In this document: piece by piece, positions 35,567 through 47,199 of the stretch
Numbering within the stretch: position 1 is the stretch's first letter
Layout of the letters: each line of letters begins with the position of its first letter
Source of the DNA: Epiperipatus broadwayi
Lineage: Eukaryota > Onychophora > Udeonychophora > Euonychophora > Peripatidae
DNA length: 64,000 nt
Reading direction: 5' to 3'
NCBI GenBank assembly: GCA_028023455.1
Contig: JAQFVV010012416.1
Coordinates: 4,257,594-4,321,593, forward strand
Translations under genes and position numbers: made by a program
The notes under the pieces: generated by a model
The model's input: only the letters and a program-made list of their open reading frames with translations
Databases searched by the model: none
What the model was told of the DNA's origin: nothing

Positions 35567-35979
<413 letters not shown>

Positions 35980-35999
35980 TATTATTATTATTATTATTT

Positions 36000-36084
<85 letters not shown>

Positions 36085-36094
36085 TTATTATTAT
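35980..36094. repeat. imperfect (ATT)n microsatellite
   Basis: ATT units interrupted by TTTATTTATTT (near 35999) and TTTTT (near 36074). Confidence 0.9.
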
Positions 36095-36339
36095 TTTACA
36101 AATATGGACATTCTAACTACAAAAAGAAAAGGAAGGCAAAAGAAAAAAAGAAAAAATGCTATTCTAGAAATAAGATTTGTGGTGACTATACAAACCAATT
36201 TGTGAATCATAAATAAATTTACATATAGAAATGCTGGTCTATTTTATATTTACTTAGTATTTTATGGCTTTGTCTTTTAATTTTTTGCAGCAAAAAATTT
36301 TTCATTCTGAAATACTTCAACACCATTTCTAATTGTAGC

Positions 36340-39300
36340 TCTTCAATATATATTTTTTTTTTTTACACATTTTCTCAATGGAAACAATTGATATTACACT
36401 TCTTTAGAATGTTTATGAGACAATCTATATAACATAGATGGGATCTATCTCTCTACCCCATGAAAGTCATGCTCAAGTTTGCTATATACATTTTTTTAGG
36501 AAGACTTACATTGTTTATTCATTTGATGGATTCAAACCAATGAAAGTGTGATTTTACAATAGTGGTTTATATAGGTTACAACCAGTAAGTTGACAAATGT
36601 ATTGATTGGTTTTACAATCTTGCTGTTGTATTTTTAAAATTTTACAGAGCATCCTTAAATGAACTTTTTCTAATGGCTTTATATTGTGACAATAAGGAGT
36701 CCATGTTTTACATTCATATAAGAAATTAGACAAAATAAGTTCTAAATGCAGCTAATTTAGTTGCAGTAGTTATTTCTCTATGGCAAAATTATTGTTTAAC
36801 TCATTAAAATCAGAAGCAGAACAATGGAGTCTGTATTGGATCTCAACATCTAAGCCCACCTTTCTACTAATAAAGGTGCCAAGATATTTAAACTGATTTA
36901 CAATCTCAAACTGATAACCATTTAAGTTAAAAGTTACTGAGAATTTTTTTTCTATCACTGGCTGATAATGAATTTGAGTTGTTTTTTTTAACATTAAGTA
37001 ATAAGTCAAAGTTTTAATATGTTGCATTCAAAACACTAAATACATTCTATAAATTGTCTTTTAAACTGGCACAAATACCACAATAATCAGCATACTATAA
37101 GTCCAGAATCATAGAAGATGTTGTTATTGTTTTTACTTTTAGTTTATTCAAATTAAAAATTCCCTTATCAAACCTATATTATATTCTGATCCCTGTTTGA
37201 TTAAGATTTCTATAACCAATTCTATAGACCACTGACATAAAAATTAAAAACATTGTTAGAGCAAATACAAATCCTTGTTTAACACCAGTTTTCATTTAAA
37301 ATGCCTTAGACTTTCCATCTGTAATATTTTCTTTCATTTTATCATGTAGAAGCTATATAATAAAAATAAAATTTGGTTAACAACCTACTAACTTCAAATA
37401 ATATCTTTATCTTTCTTATTGCATTGCCAAATCCATATATTATTAATATCATCTATATTCTTTATTACTTCTGGCAATGCTTTTTTATAATCCACTATTG
37501 ACAGTTTCAATTGGCCAGCAATCTTCTTCAGAACTTCTATTTATATTTCCAAATAGAAGTTCTGAAGAAAATTACTGGGGTAATTGAAACTGTTAATAGT
37601 GGATTGTTAAAAAGCATTGTAAAAACTAATAAAGAATATAGATGATATTAATAGTATATTCAATTAATGTCATAGACTTGTCCTATTAGACATCTTGACA
37701 AAATCAATAAAAGCAATATACAAATCATTGCTTTATTCCAGACTCCTTTCTTACAATTGCCAGGCAATAAGCACAATCTCTATGATGCTTCTTAATTCTC
37801 TAAAACTACATTTAAGACTCTGATAACTATTCATCTACAGCTGAAAGCAACCTATTCAACAAAATTCTTGAAAGCACCTTTGCTGTAGTGGATAATAAAT
37901 GATATTTTGTGATAATTGCCACAGTCTTGTTTATTCTCCATCTTTTCATCCTTAAAATTGGTTATAACTTTTCAGGTCCATTTTTTCCTAAAAAATTCCA
38001 ATATTTTTGAAGCTAACATATCTCTACCATTTTTAAAAAACTTCTTTGGGTATTTCATCAGATTCTGCAGCTGTATCATTTTTAAGATTACAAAGATCTA
38101 ATCTTTATCCAAATCTAAATGAGTAGATAATATAAAAATACTGTTAAAAATCATCACCTCAAATTTTATATCATTATTCAAAAAATGACCAAATACTTCT
38201 TCCAAGTGTTCAAAATATGATTGCCATCATATAGGAAAATATCAATGCTGGATTTAGTAATAACATTTTTCAAATCCATATGTTGCTTTTAATTCATCAA
38301 AAAAGATCAACAATGACCAGAATCAGTGAATATCTACATCTTTTTTGCAGATTTAATCCATGAATCATTTTGAGCCTTTCTGCCAGTTGTTGAACTTCTG
38401 TCTTTAAATCTTTATAAAGTGTCACATTCCCTTTAATCAAATCACTAATAATAGGATTATCATCAGATGTTAGTTGTAATTCTTCTTTTTAGGGTACTCA
38501 GGAATAGGTTTCCTTGTAGCCATAACACACTCCTTAAAAGAATTTTATGCTTCAATAATATGCTAGTCCTGAAGATCCAAATTGGTGTTTAATAAGTGTT
38601 GAAATTTAGTATCCATACTAGATTCTTTTAAAGAAGGAATATCAACTTTCTTGTGAATATGATTTGAATAATGCAATTATCATTTTAATCTTTATGTACA
38701 AATCTACAATTTATCCAAAAGTTTGCACTTGTAAGTATTCACATAAAGTAAACTTGTATTTTTACTCTTAATTACAATGTAATCTATTGAATGGTCTTTG
38801 TTTTGAGTATGGACACATCCACTGCCTAAATAAAATGGCTATGATAATCAATTCATGCATGGAGCAAAAATTTAATAACCAAAGCCTACTATTTATACTG
38901 ACATATATTGAAGTCTCCAAGAAGAAAATTGATTGTGTAAAAATGCTATCCAATAAAAAATAAAAGCTTTTCTTCTCTGAATTATCTGATTCTTAAATTT
39001 GAGCATAGACCTTAATAAAATGAGTACTAGTTCCTTTATGCAAAGTTTTAATACCATTAACCATTCATTAATACAATAAGAATTTCAAATCCAATACTAT
39101 GCATTTTTCTTTTACTAAGTGACCTGCTTTTCCAAAACAAACATTTATCAATCTTTTATGCTAAACTTCTTTCCTCTGGTTGATAAGTTTCATTAAGAAC
39201 AGCTATATTGATTTTGAATCTTGACATCTCCTTAGTTAATAGTATATTTCTATATTATGGTCTTGAAGAATTTGTACTAAGTAAAGTTTGCACATTGTGT

Positions 39301-39550
39301 GTATCTATATTTAGAAAAAAGTTAAATTTATAATGCTTACCTTTAGTACCACCACTATATCCTGATTTTACATTGGTATTGATATTATTGTTGTTATTTC
39401 TACTTCTGTGATAAGTAATCTGCCAGATGCAATATATTAGCCTAACTATGTATGACAGATAATTTAGACCATATTTTCCAGACCCTTCCACTTTTATGAT
39501 AGTCAGGGAGATCTCTAAATAGGGCTGCATAAACATAATTTTTCCCAATC
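36340..39550 (-). pseudogene. decayed RTE-like LINE (endonuclease and RT)
   Basis: Minus-strand order: an endonuclease fragment near 38750-38910 (LGDFN, then FCSMHELIIIAILF, then a decayed ID of the LIDYV block); an RT core remnant near 37440-37500 (VDYKKAL); QPVIEKKFSVTFNLNGYQFE and FKYLGTFISR at 36770-37027 (post-YADD region); LYECKTWTPYCHNIKPLEK and LCKILKIQQQDCKTN at 36560-36720 (C-terminal). These blocks, especially FKYLG.F.SR and LY.C.TWT, match RTE-like invertebrate LINEs. No intact frame exceeds 97 codons. The same family is fragmentary at 14.5-16.3 kb. Confidence 0.65.
37436..37651. repeat. hairpin, about 100-nt arms, inside RTE-like remnant
   Basis: 37436-37541 pairs with 37550-37651 (GAACTTCTATTT opposite AAATAGAAGTTC, AATCCACTATT opposite AATAGTGGATT), about 85 percent by eye, around a loop of about 8 nt. 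An RT segment has been duplicated in inverted orientation. Confidence 0.85.
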
Positions 39551-39559
39551 ATAGCTCAT

Positions 39560-41375
39560 ATATCACTGAAATCCATTTCTAAACGGACATAGTAGTGATT
39601 ATACTGCCTTAAGCAATTATTCCAATTAAGCACTACCATCCTACTATGCTTACCTCTTATTATTATTTTATTAATTCTTGAGGGCTTAAACTAAAAGTGA
39701 GGGGGAATTGGGGGAAATGAAGAAGTCCTGTGCATGTACCTGAAACACAATTCCATTATCACAGTTAGTAAAAGGAAATTTAAAGGCATGAGAGGCTCAC
39801 AACATCTGATCACTACACTAACTTCAATAGTCTGAAGATGGAAAAAAGAGAGACAGAAAAAGTATTTGCATTAGAAACCATATCTAGCTTTTAATGAACC
39901 AATGGTTTATCCTAAGATGCAGCAGAAGTTTTTTATTGGACACTGTTTATTTGTTATTTATAGTTGACCTTCAGCTTTAAAGGTAACTCCATTATCTCCC
40001 ATCTGTGTAATCCATTAATAGTCTGAGCTCAGCACATGGTAATGATTTTAATACCACCATTGAATTTATGTGTGTATTAGAATAATAGTAAAGTGATCTA
40101 TTTCAGAGTTTAAGAGGTTTTTTTTTGGTGAACATTATTATTTTTTGGTATTATTAATTTCACATGATTTTTCAAGCAGCTTATTATTATTAATGCATAA
40201 AATCTTTAAAAATATGGTTGCTTCAGAGTAGTAATTATTAGTAATATGCCAAGAAATACTGGATAAGGGTACAATTAAGACATGTCATAGCATACTATTT
40301 CAAAAAAGAGATAAAAGTGTTCTATATATATAATATCAAATGACTAAATTTAAATTTTTTTGGGTGATTAAAACATGAAGACCACATACAACATTCTTGC
40401 TGGGAACACTAGGATTCAGAGCTTGAACCCCAATAAAGGATTTAACCCCATTGACTAGCAATCAGGCACTAGCCAATCAGGCAAGAAATCTGGAATAGTC
40501 CACTTCTGAAGGCAAGGTCAGATATGACATCCACTATATGTAATACTTTATTCAGATTTTCAATTTTCAGTCCACCTTGTTCTCAACATTCTTTTCAATA
40601 ATGTCAAATTCATATTTCCTTTCTGTCAAATTATTTTATGATAATTAGTTTTAATTTTAATTTTTTTTATATTGAAATGTAAAAGCTCTTAAACTCTTCC
40701 ATTTCTCACCCTTTCCTCATTCCCGTAGCAAAATATACTACATCATGTATTAATTTTTTTTTTACACAATTTCAGTTCAATCCACACATTATTTTTACAA
40801 TTTCTTTTTAAAACATCTTCATTCCTTTCAATCATCACATCTTTCTATTTACATTTCAGAAACATTATTTTTTTATCTCACAAATACATCTCTATTACTG
40901 ATAATGAATTTAGTATTTTTGACAAAAGCCTCAAAATCTCTCCACATATACATTCTTTGTCTCTTAATGTCCTTACTTTCTTTCAAATATTCTCTTTTTA
41001 TAATTATTTCCAGGAAATGTCTATAAAAAATATTATTTTTTACCTTTACATCATCCAAAAAAACAAACAAACAATGAAATGTGGCAGGTATTTAAGGAGA
41101 ATATTTAAAAAAAAATGAACATAATGTGGTTTATATTAAAAATGAATAAAGAGTGATGAATATAACATCTTCATCCACATTTTTTAAAAATTTTATTTGT
41201 TTTTATAAATCTAAAAATATACATTATTTTCCCCCAACTTCCAATTTATTTGATTTTTAAATAGCCCTTCCTTCCTATTTTTACTTTACAAATATATTGC
41301 AAATAATTTAATAAATATTAAGCACAGAGTTCTTTTTTTCAAAATAGTTCATAAATATCCAAAATAGAAATAAAA
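39560..41375. other. no recognisable gene
   Basis: AT-rich with poly-T runs. 40570-41070 is pyrimidine-rich on the plus strand, with no recognised motif in any frame. Confidence 0.4.
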
Positions 41376-41379
41376 CAAA

Positions 41380-41598
41380 CTAACTCCTTTTTAAAACTTG
41401 TTTTTTATATGACTATTACATGAAAAATAAAAATAAAAAATCCAACGTTTCGACTATTTTATAGTCTTTTTCAAGGCACACTAAAATAAAATAATATATA
41501 TATAACAAATAACATATTCCAAAATAATAATAATATATATATAACAAATAACATATTCCAAAATAATAATAATAATAATAATAATAGTAGTAGTAGTA

Positions 41599-41673
<75 letters not shown>

Positions 41674-41690
41674 AGGAGTTAGTTTTTTTT
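41380..41690 (-). repeat. Penelope-like terminal repeat with tandem and ATA array
   Basis: ACTAACTCCTTTT (41380) and its inverse AAAAGGAGTTAGT (about 41673) bound the unit. Inside are a GAAACG hairpin motif, a 39-bp direct repeat (41491-41529, 41530-41568) and an (ATA)n array with TAG units. Inverted ends and this motif are features reported for Penelope-like elements; no coding part is present. Confidence 0.5.
41441..41478 (-). ncRNA. hammerhead-like hairpin (CCTTGAAAAAG...GAAACGTTGG)
   Basis: The minus strand reads CCTTGAAAAA, then stem GACTAT-AAA-ATAGTC, then GAAACGTTGG. The 6-bp stem with GAAAC matches core 2 of a hammerhead, but core 1 is CUUGAAAA rather than CUGANGA, so self-cleavage is not expected. 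The same degenerate motif is common at the ends of Penelope-like repeats in invertebrates, from general knowledge. Confidence 0.5.
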
Positions 41691-41699
41691 AAATATATT

Positions 41700-42428
41700 G
41701 CACTGAATGGCAATACTGTGCACAGACAGTTTTTGCCTGCTTTATATTGTATCACAAACTTTTGTATTATTTCTTTGTTTTATTTATATATTTAACTCAC
41801 CTTTTTTTAATTTAATAGATAATAAAATTTATTAAAAAATAATTCATTTAGTAATCTCCTTTCTGTAACAAATGTAAACTGTCTTTTTAAAGTAAATTTT
41901 TGTTCCTAATGTGATGGGTCTCTAATATTGAACCTCAATCAAAGATTAATGATGCGCACACTGAAGAGCAATATCAGTTTCTAAGCCTTGCTGGCAATAA
42001 TACCATGCAACAGTAATGTTTCCTGCTCATCACAGTTCATTGATATAGAAATGTCTCTACCATACACAAATCTCATTGGATATTTTTGTTAGAGCTGCTA
42101 TCATTAACCAATACTTATCTTGGTGCCACCAGATTCAAATTTTCATCTTTCAAATTGTCTTTCTAGCAGCACCAAGTGGTAGATTGGAGTACTAAATACT
42201 CCATTACAATATTACACTGCTTAATTACTTAGTTTAATCATTTTGTTAAATGCTGAAATACATGAATAAGAATTATATGTATATCAAAATGTAAAATTCA
42301 ACATTTTATTACACACAGTAACAATAATGTAATAAATCAATAGAGTCCATCAAATTTTGCCAAAATAGACTATTTCTATAATTTAATGGGTTTTAATAAC
42401 TTCCATTACAATCTCTCTTTATTACCAC
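41700..42428. other. no recognisable gene
   Basis: A short inverted repeat around 42120-42180 (TTGGTGCCACCAG and AGCAGCACCAAG) is the only structure seen. Confidence 0.4.
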
Positions 42429-42572
42429 AAATTATAATATTTCATTTACCTTCCATTTTAACATAAATTATAATATTTCATTTATCTTCCATATTACAGT
42501 AAATTATAATATTTCATTTATCTTCCATATTACCTTAAATTATAATATTTCACTTATCTTCCATATCTAATT
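42429..42572. repeat. minisatellite, four 36-bp units
   Basis: Units starting AAATTATAATATTTCA at 42429, 42465, 42501 and 42537, each ending in a CTTCCAT-containing segment. Identity is about 90 percent. Confidence 0.9.
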
Positions 42573-43330
42573 GATGTTCAGTGATACACATAAAAAAAAA
42601 AAATTGTAATCAACTAAAATTACATAATACATAGATAATATTAGCCTGAACATATAAACATATAATTACAATTTCCCTACTCCTAATTCCTATACATCTT
42701 CTATTCAGTTGCATGTTTTTATTATCATGTAAACAACTTTCCCAATAAATATGTTTCTTTTTAATTTGTACTTTGCAAAAGTATGTCTTATACTAATATT
42801 AATCTTATCTATTAAAAATGCATTAGTAGACTATATTTAACCAAGTTCACGAACATCACTATTATATAAATCAAAGCATTATAGCACCCTCTATCGTGCT
42901 CTTTGTAAAATAAAAAGATATAAGTAGAAACTCTTATAGTCTTTTTAATATCGTTTTAGCATCTTCTTTTTAATTTACACTTCTGGTACTCTTATTCTTT
43001 AATCTGATATAATCTTCCAAAATATCAATGATTGTCTTACTTCCAATATATATTTATGATGCTTTTTTATTTTTATTTTTTACTTTTCTACAATTGCTGC
43101 ACCAATTAGTGTCGAGTAATGGAGCATTGACTAACTTGATATCTATGCTATATATCAAAATAACATATATTGTTAACAAAAACTAATATTGAAATATGAA
43201 TTTTTTGTTACAGTATAGGCTTTTTTCATACCTGCACTTAGATATATAATATATAGGGCGTTTACCTCCAACCATCAATGCTATTTCATACCACTGATAC
43301 ACTTGATCACACACATATCGAAAAGGTAAA

Positions 43331-43389
43331 TAATCATCAATAACTGTATTTCGTGCTAAACCAGCACTCATCAGTTGGTCCAGATTATC
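43331..43389 (-). ncRNA. hammerhead ribozyme-like motif, best conserved core
   Basis: Minus strand: stem I ACCAA, core CUGAUGA (43375-43369), stem II GUGCU-GGUUU-AGCAC (5 bp, 5-nt loop), core GAAA (43353-43350), short stem III region, U-U-A cleavage triplet with A at 43342, then stem I UUGAU. Outside a UGG bulge, AUAAUC (43389-43384) pairs with GAUUAU (43336-43331). This is the type I layout. All invariant core bases are present. Weak points: stem III has about one base pair, and one A-C mismatch lies in stem I. Very short stem III is known for hammerheads linked to Penelope-like elements. Cleavage is inferred, not shown. Confidence 0.6.
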
Positions 43390-43525
43390 ATCTCCACACA
43401 TATATACAATCAAAGCTCAACTTATATTAAGATAGCCAATCTTCATACTTTAATAGACAGGCTTCAAACCATTCCATGCCACAACTCTTCAGCCATCCAT
43501 TTCATTGAAAATCTGATTATGGAAT

Positions 43526-43585
43526 GATAATCTGGACCAACTGATAAGTGCTGGTTTAGCATGAAATACGAATATTGGTGATTAT
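43526..43585 (+). ncRNA. hammerhead-like motif with core mutation (G8A)
   Basis: ATAATC-TGG-ACCAA, then CTGATAA (43541-43547; the expected G of GA is A), stem II GTGCT/AGCAT, GAAA at 43563-43566, TACGAATA, TTGGT and GATTAT. Stem I pairs fully (5 bp plus 6 outer bp) and stem III has two A-U pairs. The G8 change should abolish activity. Confidence 0.6.
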
Positions 43586-43794
43586 TTATCTTTTTGACAT
43601 GTCTCTATTGGTGATTATTTATCTTTTCAACATGTGGGTGATCAAGTGTATCAGTGGTATAAGATAGCATGGATAGTTGAGGGTCGTGTGAAAGTCTGAG
43701 TTCAAACCCCTATATATTATATATAAGTGCAAGTATGAAAAAAACCTGTACTGTAACAAAAAAATTCATATTTCAAAATAAAGTACTTTAAAGT

Positions 43795-44215
43795 CTGCCC
43801 ATCCCTCATATATGTATGTAAATGGATTATGTCCTGTACATGAGGGGTCAGAGTGACTTGTGGTCAACATGGGTAGGATGAGAAGGTTGGCACTAAGGTG
43901 GGCTTTGAGCATTCCATCATCAGATTTTCAATAAAATGGATGGCTGAAGCATTGTGGAATGGAGTGGTTTGAAGCCTGTCCATTAAAGTAAGAAGATTGG
44001 CTACCTTAATATAAGCTGAGCTTTGATTGTATATATGTGTGTGGAGATGATAATGTGGACCAACTGACGAATGCTGGTTTAGCACGAAACACGAATATTG
44101 GTGATTATTTATTTTTTCGATATGCGTGTGATCAAGTATATCAGGGATATGAGATAGCACGGATGAGTCGTGGGAAAGTCTGAGTTCAAAAACTAGTATT
44201 GTAAATGAAAAAGTA
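43795..44215 (+). repeat. family B forward unit
   Basis: Body from CCCATCCCTCATATATGTA, through GAGGGGTCAGAGTGACTTG, TTCCATCATCAGATTTTC and GATTGTATATATGTGTGTGG, to the ribozyme at 44050-44108, a tRNA-like tail and GAGTTCAAA at 44181. It follows the 43185-43800 pair directly, giving a head-to-tail dimer on the plus strand. Confidence 0.8.
44050..44108 (+). ncRNA. hammerhead ribozyme-like motif
   Basis: CTGACGA at 44064-44070 (C at the variable core position is allowed), stem II ATGCT-GGTTT-AGCAC with an open A-C first pair, GAAA at 44086-44089, then CACGAATA with the A-U-A triplet ending at 44097. TTGGT at 44098-44102 pairs with ACCAA at 44059-44063. The outer ATAAT/ATTAT pairing is kept except at one G-G. 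Stem III is nearly absent (one A-U pair). The core is consistent with activity only if dimeric or helped by tertiary contacts. Confidence 0.55.
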
Positions 44216-44221
44216 TTAATT

Positions 44222-44710
44222 TTATAGTAATAGAAAAACTGATTAAAGATTAGTTAGATTCGAGCAATTAAGTAATAGTGAGATGAAATTTTAAAAAGAT
44301 TAATTCAATTTAATATCAAAATAGAATCATTATAGATTTAAAACTCTATTAATTAACTTTCATAAATGATGAATACTTTAGAGGAAGAATAAAAAAAAAA
44401 AAACTTATATAAATGACTGACTGAAATTAGGGAAACTTATTCTTATTCCTGGAAAATAAGTAACGGCATTCATCATTTAAGCAAAGTAAAAATAAATAAT
44501 GGCAGACACCAGTTCCTGAAATGAGAAAGCATGTATAGGGAATTTTAGAAAAGTTATCCTTATATTCATTTTTATTTAATAAGTTTTCAGATGAATCTAG
44601 GTATTCATAATTTGTAAATTAAATCTTTAAAATTTTACATAATTACCGCCATTGCTAAACACAGGTATTTATTATTAAGTATAAGAATTTATTTATGAAG
44701 TTTTAAATAA
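44222..44710 (+). repeat. dispersed repeat family H, copy 1
   Basis: Colinear with 51080-51580: shared blocks include AAACTGATTAAAGAT or AAATTGATTAAAGAT, TATCAAAATAG, CTATTAATTAACT or CTATCAATTAACT, CATTGCTAAA, and TTATTAAGTATAA. No coding content. Both copies lie next to family B sequence. Confidence 0.7.
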
Positions 44711-44743
44711 TAAATCAATATAATGCTTCTGTTAATACAACTT

Positions 44744-45353
44744 ATAAAATACAATATAACAATTCGTCAATTGCTAAAACAGAGAATCATTAATATAAAT
44801 AAAATAACTATGTCAAGCATTGGTAGTCGAGAAGTCAGTTGTCCCGGGTTAGCGGGTTCACTTCCCGGCTGATGCTATGACACATGAGAAAAAAAAACCT
44901 ATTGCCAAGTGCTTTCAAGTTCTACAAGAGTCCTTATCAGGGTAGTAAAAAAAACTCCTATTTTCTTCTAAGGGATAAATTCAAGGTTTCATTGCATTGG
45001 TTGGAACAACTAATTGGAAAACTGATTAATTTTGAATTCATAGCACAAGATGAATTTTGTATAAGATATGATTCTTTAATCTTGCGTGTTTCATGCATTA
45101 ATATTGCAAAATCCTTTGAATTACATATATGGCTTGTACTATTTTGTGCTATGAATTCAAAATTAACCAGTTTTTCGATTACTTATTCCTGGCCAATGCA
45201 ATGAAATATTGAAATTATCCCTTAGAAGATTAGGAGTTTTTTATTGTCTTGATAAGGACTCCTAGGAATTGACAGCTCTTGGCAATAGTTATTTTATTTA
45301 TATTAATGATTCTCTGTTTTAGCAATTGACAAATTGTTATATTGTATTTTATG
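44744..45353. repeat. family E foldback with SINE in left arm
   Basis: The left arm, 44744-45050 (minus the SINE at 44811-44898), pairs with 45143-45353. Examples: ATTGCTAAAACAGAGAATCA opposite TGATTCTCTGTTTTAGCAAT, and GAATTCATAGCACAA opposite TTGTGCTATGAATTC. The right arm has no SINE, so the palindrome formed first. The loop is about 90 nt. Confidence 0.88.
44811..44898 (+). mobile_element. tRNA-derived SINE (family F) inside foldback arm
   Basis: TGTCAAGCATTGGTAGTCGAG (A-box region), AGCGGGTTCACTTCCCGG (B-box region), CTGATGCTATGACACATGAG and an A run. It interrupts ATAACTATTGCC, which is intact in the opposite arm at about 45270-45285. Only CTA or so is duplicated visibly. Confidence 0.8.
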
Positions 45354-45439
45354 AAATTTTATGAAGCTATATTCTTTATATGATAATAATTCTTTTTTTG
45401 CTGCTTTTTTATTTATTATAAAATAAACATTAATAACAA

Positions 45440-46050
45440 ATTATATATAAATGTTAATATATATACAAGAGAGAAAAAAGAATTTGTATGATAGGCATAG
45501 CTTATAAAAAAAATCATTATGATTAATATTTGAGGGTAGATGAAAATAATTCCGTTTTATGTGGATAAATAAATAGTTTATATGCTTTATATTATCTTTA
45601 AAATAATGCACAACTAACAGCCAAATTTTGCTCATAGTACTTCTAAGTAAGTACTTTAGAGCTTATAAATATGTATTATACCACTCTTTATTATTTTTTT
45701 AAAGAACATATTTTTTGTTGTCAAAATCACTTGATTCTAAGAGTATGGATAATTATTAAGGCATTATAAGAATATTTTTTCAATATCTTTTTTTTTGAAC
45801 AATTGTTTAAAGTCAATTATTTGCTTCTAAAACACAGTGTCATAAAGATGAGAAGTAAAGATAAGTTTGAAAATTATGTATTATATCATCTGGATAATTT
45901 TTACACAAGACACATGTGGGATCCAGATTTAATTTAGAATGGTTAATAAGAAAGGTTTTGATATGAATTGTGCAAAGTAATAAGTTAAATAAAAATTTCA
46001 ACCATGAATAGAAACATTGTTTGGAATCTGTTTACGGTTTTGTTATTCTA
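45440..46050 (-). pseudogene. Tx1/L1-like C-terminal fragment
   Basis: Minus strand near 45870-46000 reads FLFNLLLCTIHIKTFLIN and LNLDPTCVLCKN, parallel to FILKLNLNALPTAHFIRF and LNVDPMCALCHR of the 26.1-30.8 kb element, the region of its cysteine finger. The second half of the finger (H, C) is decayed. 45635-45441 may be the following C-terminal part, but similarity is weak. No RT is present. Confidence 0.5.
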
Positions 46051-46059
46051 AAAGTATGT

Positions 46060-46774
46060 ATTAAATAATTTTTATACATTTTTAATAAAGTAATATAAAT
46101 ATCAATATATAAGAATAATAACAATATATATATATATATTTCTAATTGTATGAAAAAGCTTTTTCCAGCACATAATTTTATGCCCTTTTAATGTTAAACA
46201 TCATATGCTGTATACATAAATGTGGGTCAAATAATTAATTATTAAGTACTGAATTAAACTAAGTCAAGTTTGATTTGATCAAATTATTAAAATTATTTGC
46301 CTACTATGCAGTTGATATTATTGGTTCAAAATTAGATTTTCTCTGGCATAGTTTTTCTATCTATGATATGGTTTAGCTACAGGCAGATTGAAGTAATTAT
46401 GCAATTTTGAGATTATTTTCATAATAGAAATTTTCTGGTACCAATTTAGAGTGTGCTCATGGCCATTTTGAATTCTAAAGACTGCACAAAACTACCACTG
46501 ATACATCCATGTGATAAATGACATCAAATAATCCATATGTGGTTATGATATGATCATTCATTACAAAATCACAATTTATATCAATAATTAAAAAATTAAA
46601 GTGCAAATTTTGTAAGGACCTCACATGATCAAGTTTAGGTCCAATATCCATACTAGAAGATCAGATATGAACAACACTATTTTTGATCACCATTTTTTTT
46701 AACAAAGGAAGCATGCAACATCATAGTTTCTTTCTGATAAGAAAAAATCCAATTAATTATAAAATTAATATGCT
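46060..46774. other. no recognisable gene
   Basis: AT-rich sequence with no repeat or motif recognised on either strand. Confidence 0.4.
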
Positions 46775-47190
46775 TTATTTCAACATATGGTTATAGGCAT
46801 AGATTGTAATAAAATTCATATTTTAAAAGTTATAAGCTTTTAGTATTTTGAAATTATAAGCTTGGTTTGATCAATTCTGCATTATTTCAACATGTGGTTA
46901 TAGGCATATATTGTAATAAAATTTGTATTTTAAAAGTTATAAACTTTTAGTATTTTGAATTATAAGCTTGTTTTGATCAATTTTATGTTATTTCAACATG
47001 TGATTATAAGCATATATTGTAATAAAATTTGTATTATAGAAGTTATAAGCTTTTAATATTTTAAAATTATAATCTTGGTTTGATCAGATTTCTGCATTTA
47101 TTGTCAAAAACATCTTTTCCTTTTCCTGCATACTTTGGCACTTCACACCATTATTATTATAATAAAATTTGTATTTTAGAAGTTATAACT
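46775..47190. repeat. tandem repeat, period about 107 bp
   Basis: Three units starting TTATTTCAACATRTGGTTAT at 46775, 46882 and 46988 (the third with TGATTAT), plus a partial unit at 47152-47190. Each has ATTGTAATAAAATT and AAGTTATAARCTTTTA. Identity is about 85-90 percent. Confidence 0.9.
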
Positions 47191-47199
47191 TTAATATTT

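Larger units (their letters stand above)
43185..43800. repeat. family B inverted pair with two hammerhead-like sites
   Basis: The left half is minus-strand: TTACCTCCAACCATCAATG (tRNA-like end), ribozyme at 43331-43389, then the body. The right half is plus-strand: ribozyme at 43526-43585, a duplicated GGTGATTATTTATCTTTT (43578, 43608), ATCAGTGGTATAAGATAGC, and a B-box-like GAGTTCAAACCCC at 43699. Outer flanks CATACCTGCACTT (43230) and AAGTGCAAGTATG (43726) are complementary, so the unit is one foldback with terminal repeats. Confidence 0.8.

Noticed and set aside
41441-41478. Active hammerhead at the Penelope-like motif
   Set aside because: Core 1 is CUUGAAAA instead of CUGANGA and no paired cleavage triplet is seen; kept only as hammerhead-like.
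42429-42572. CRISPR-like array of 36-bp periodicity
   Set aside because: There are no unique spacers; all 36 bases repeat.
46775-47190. CRISPR-like array
   Set aside because: Whole 107-bp units repeat without constant repeats separated by unique spacers; it is an ordinary tandem repeat.
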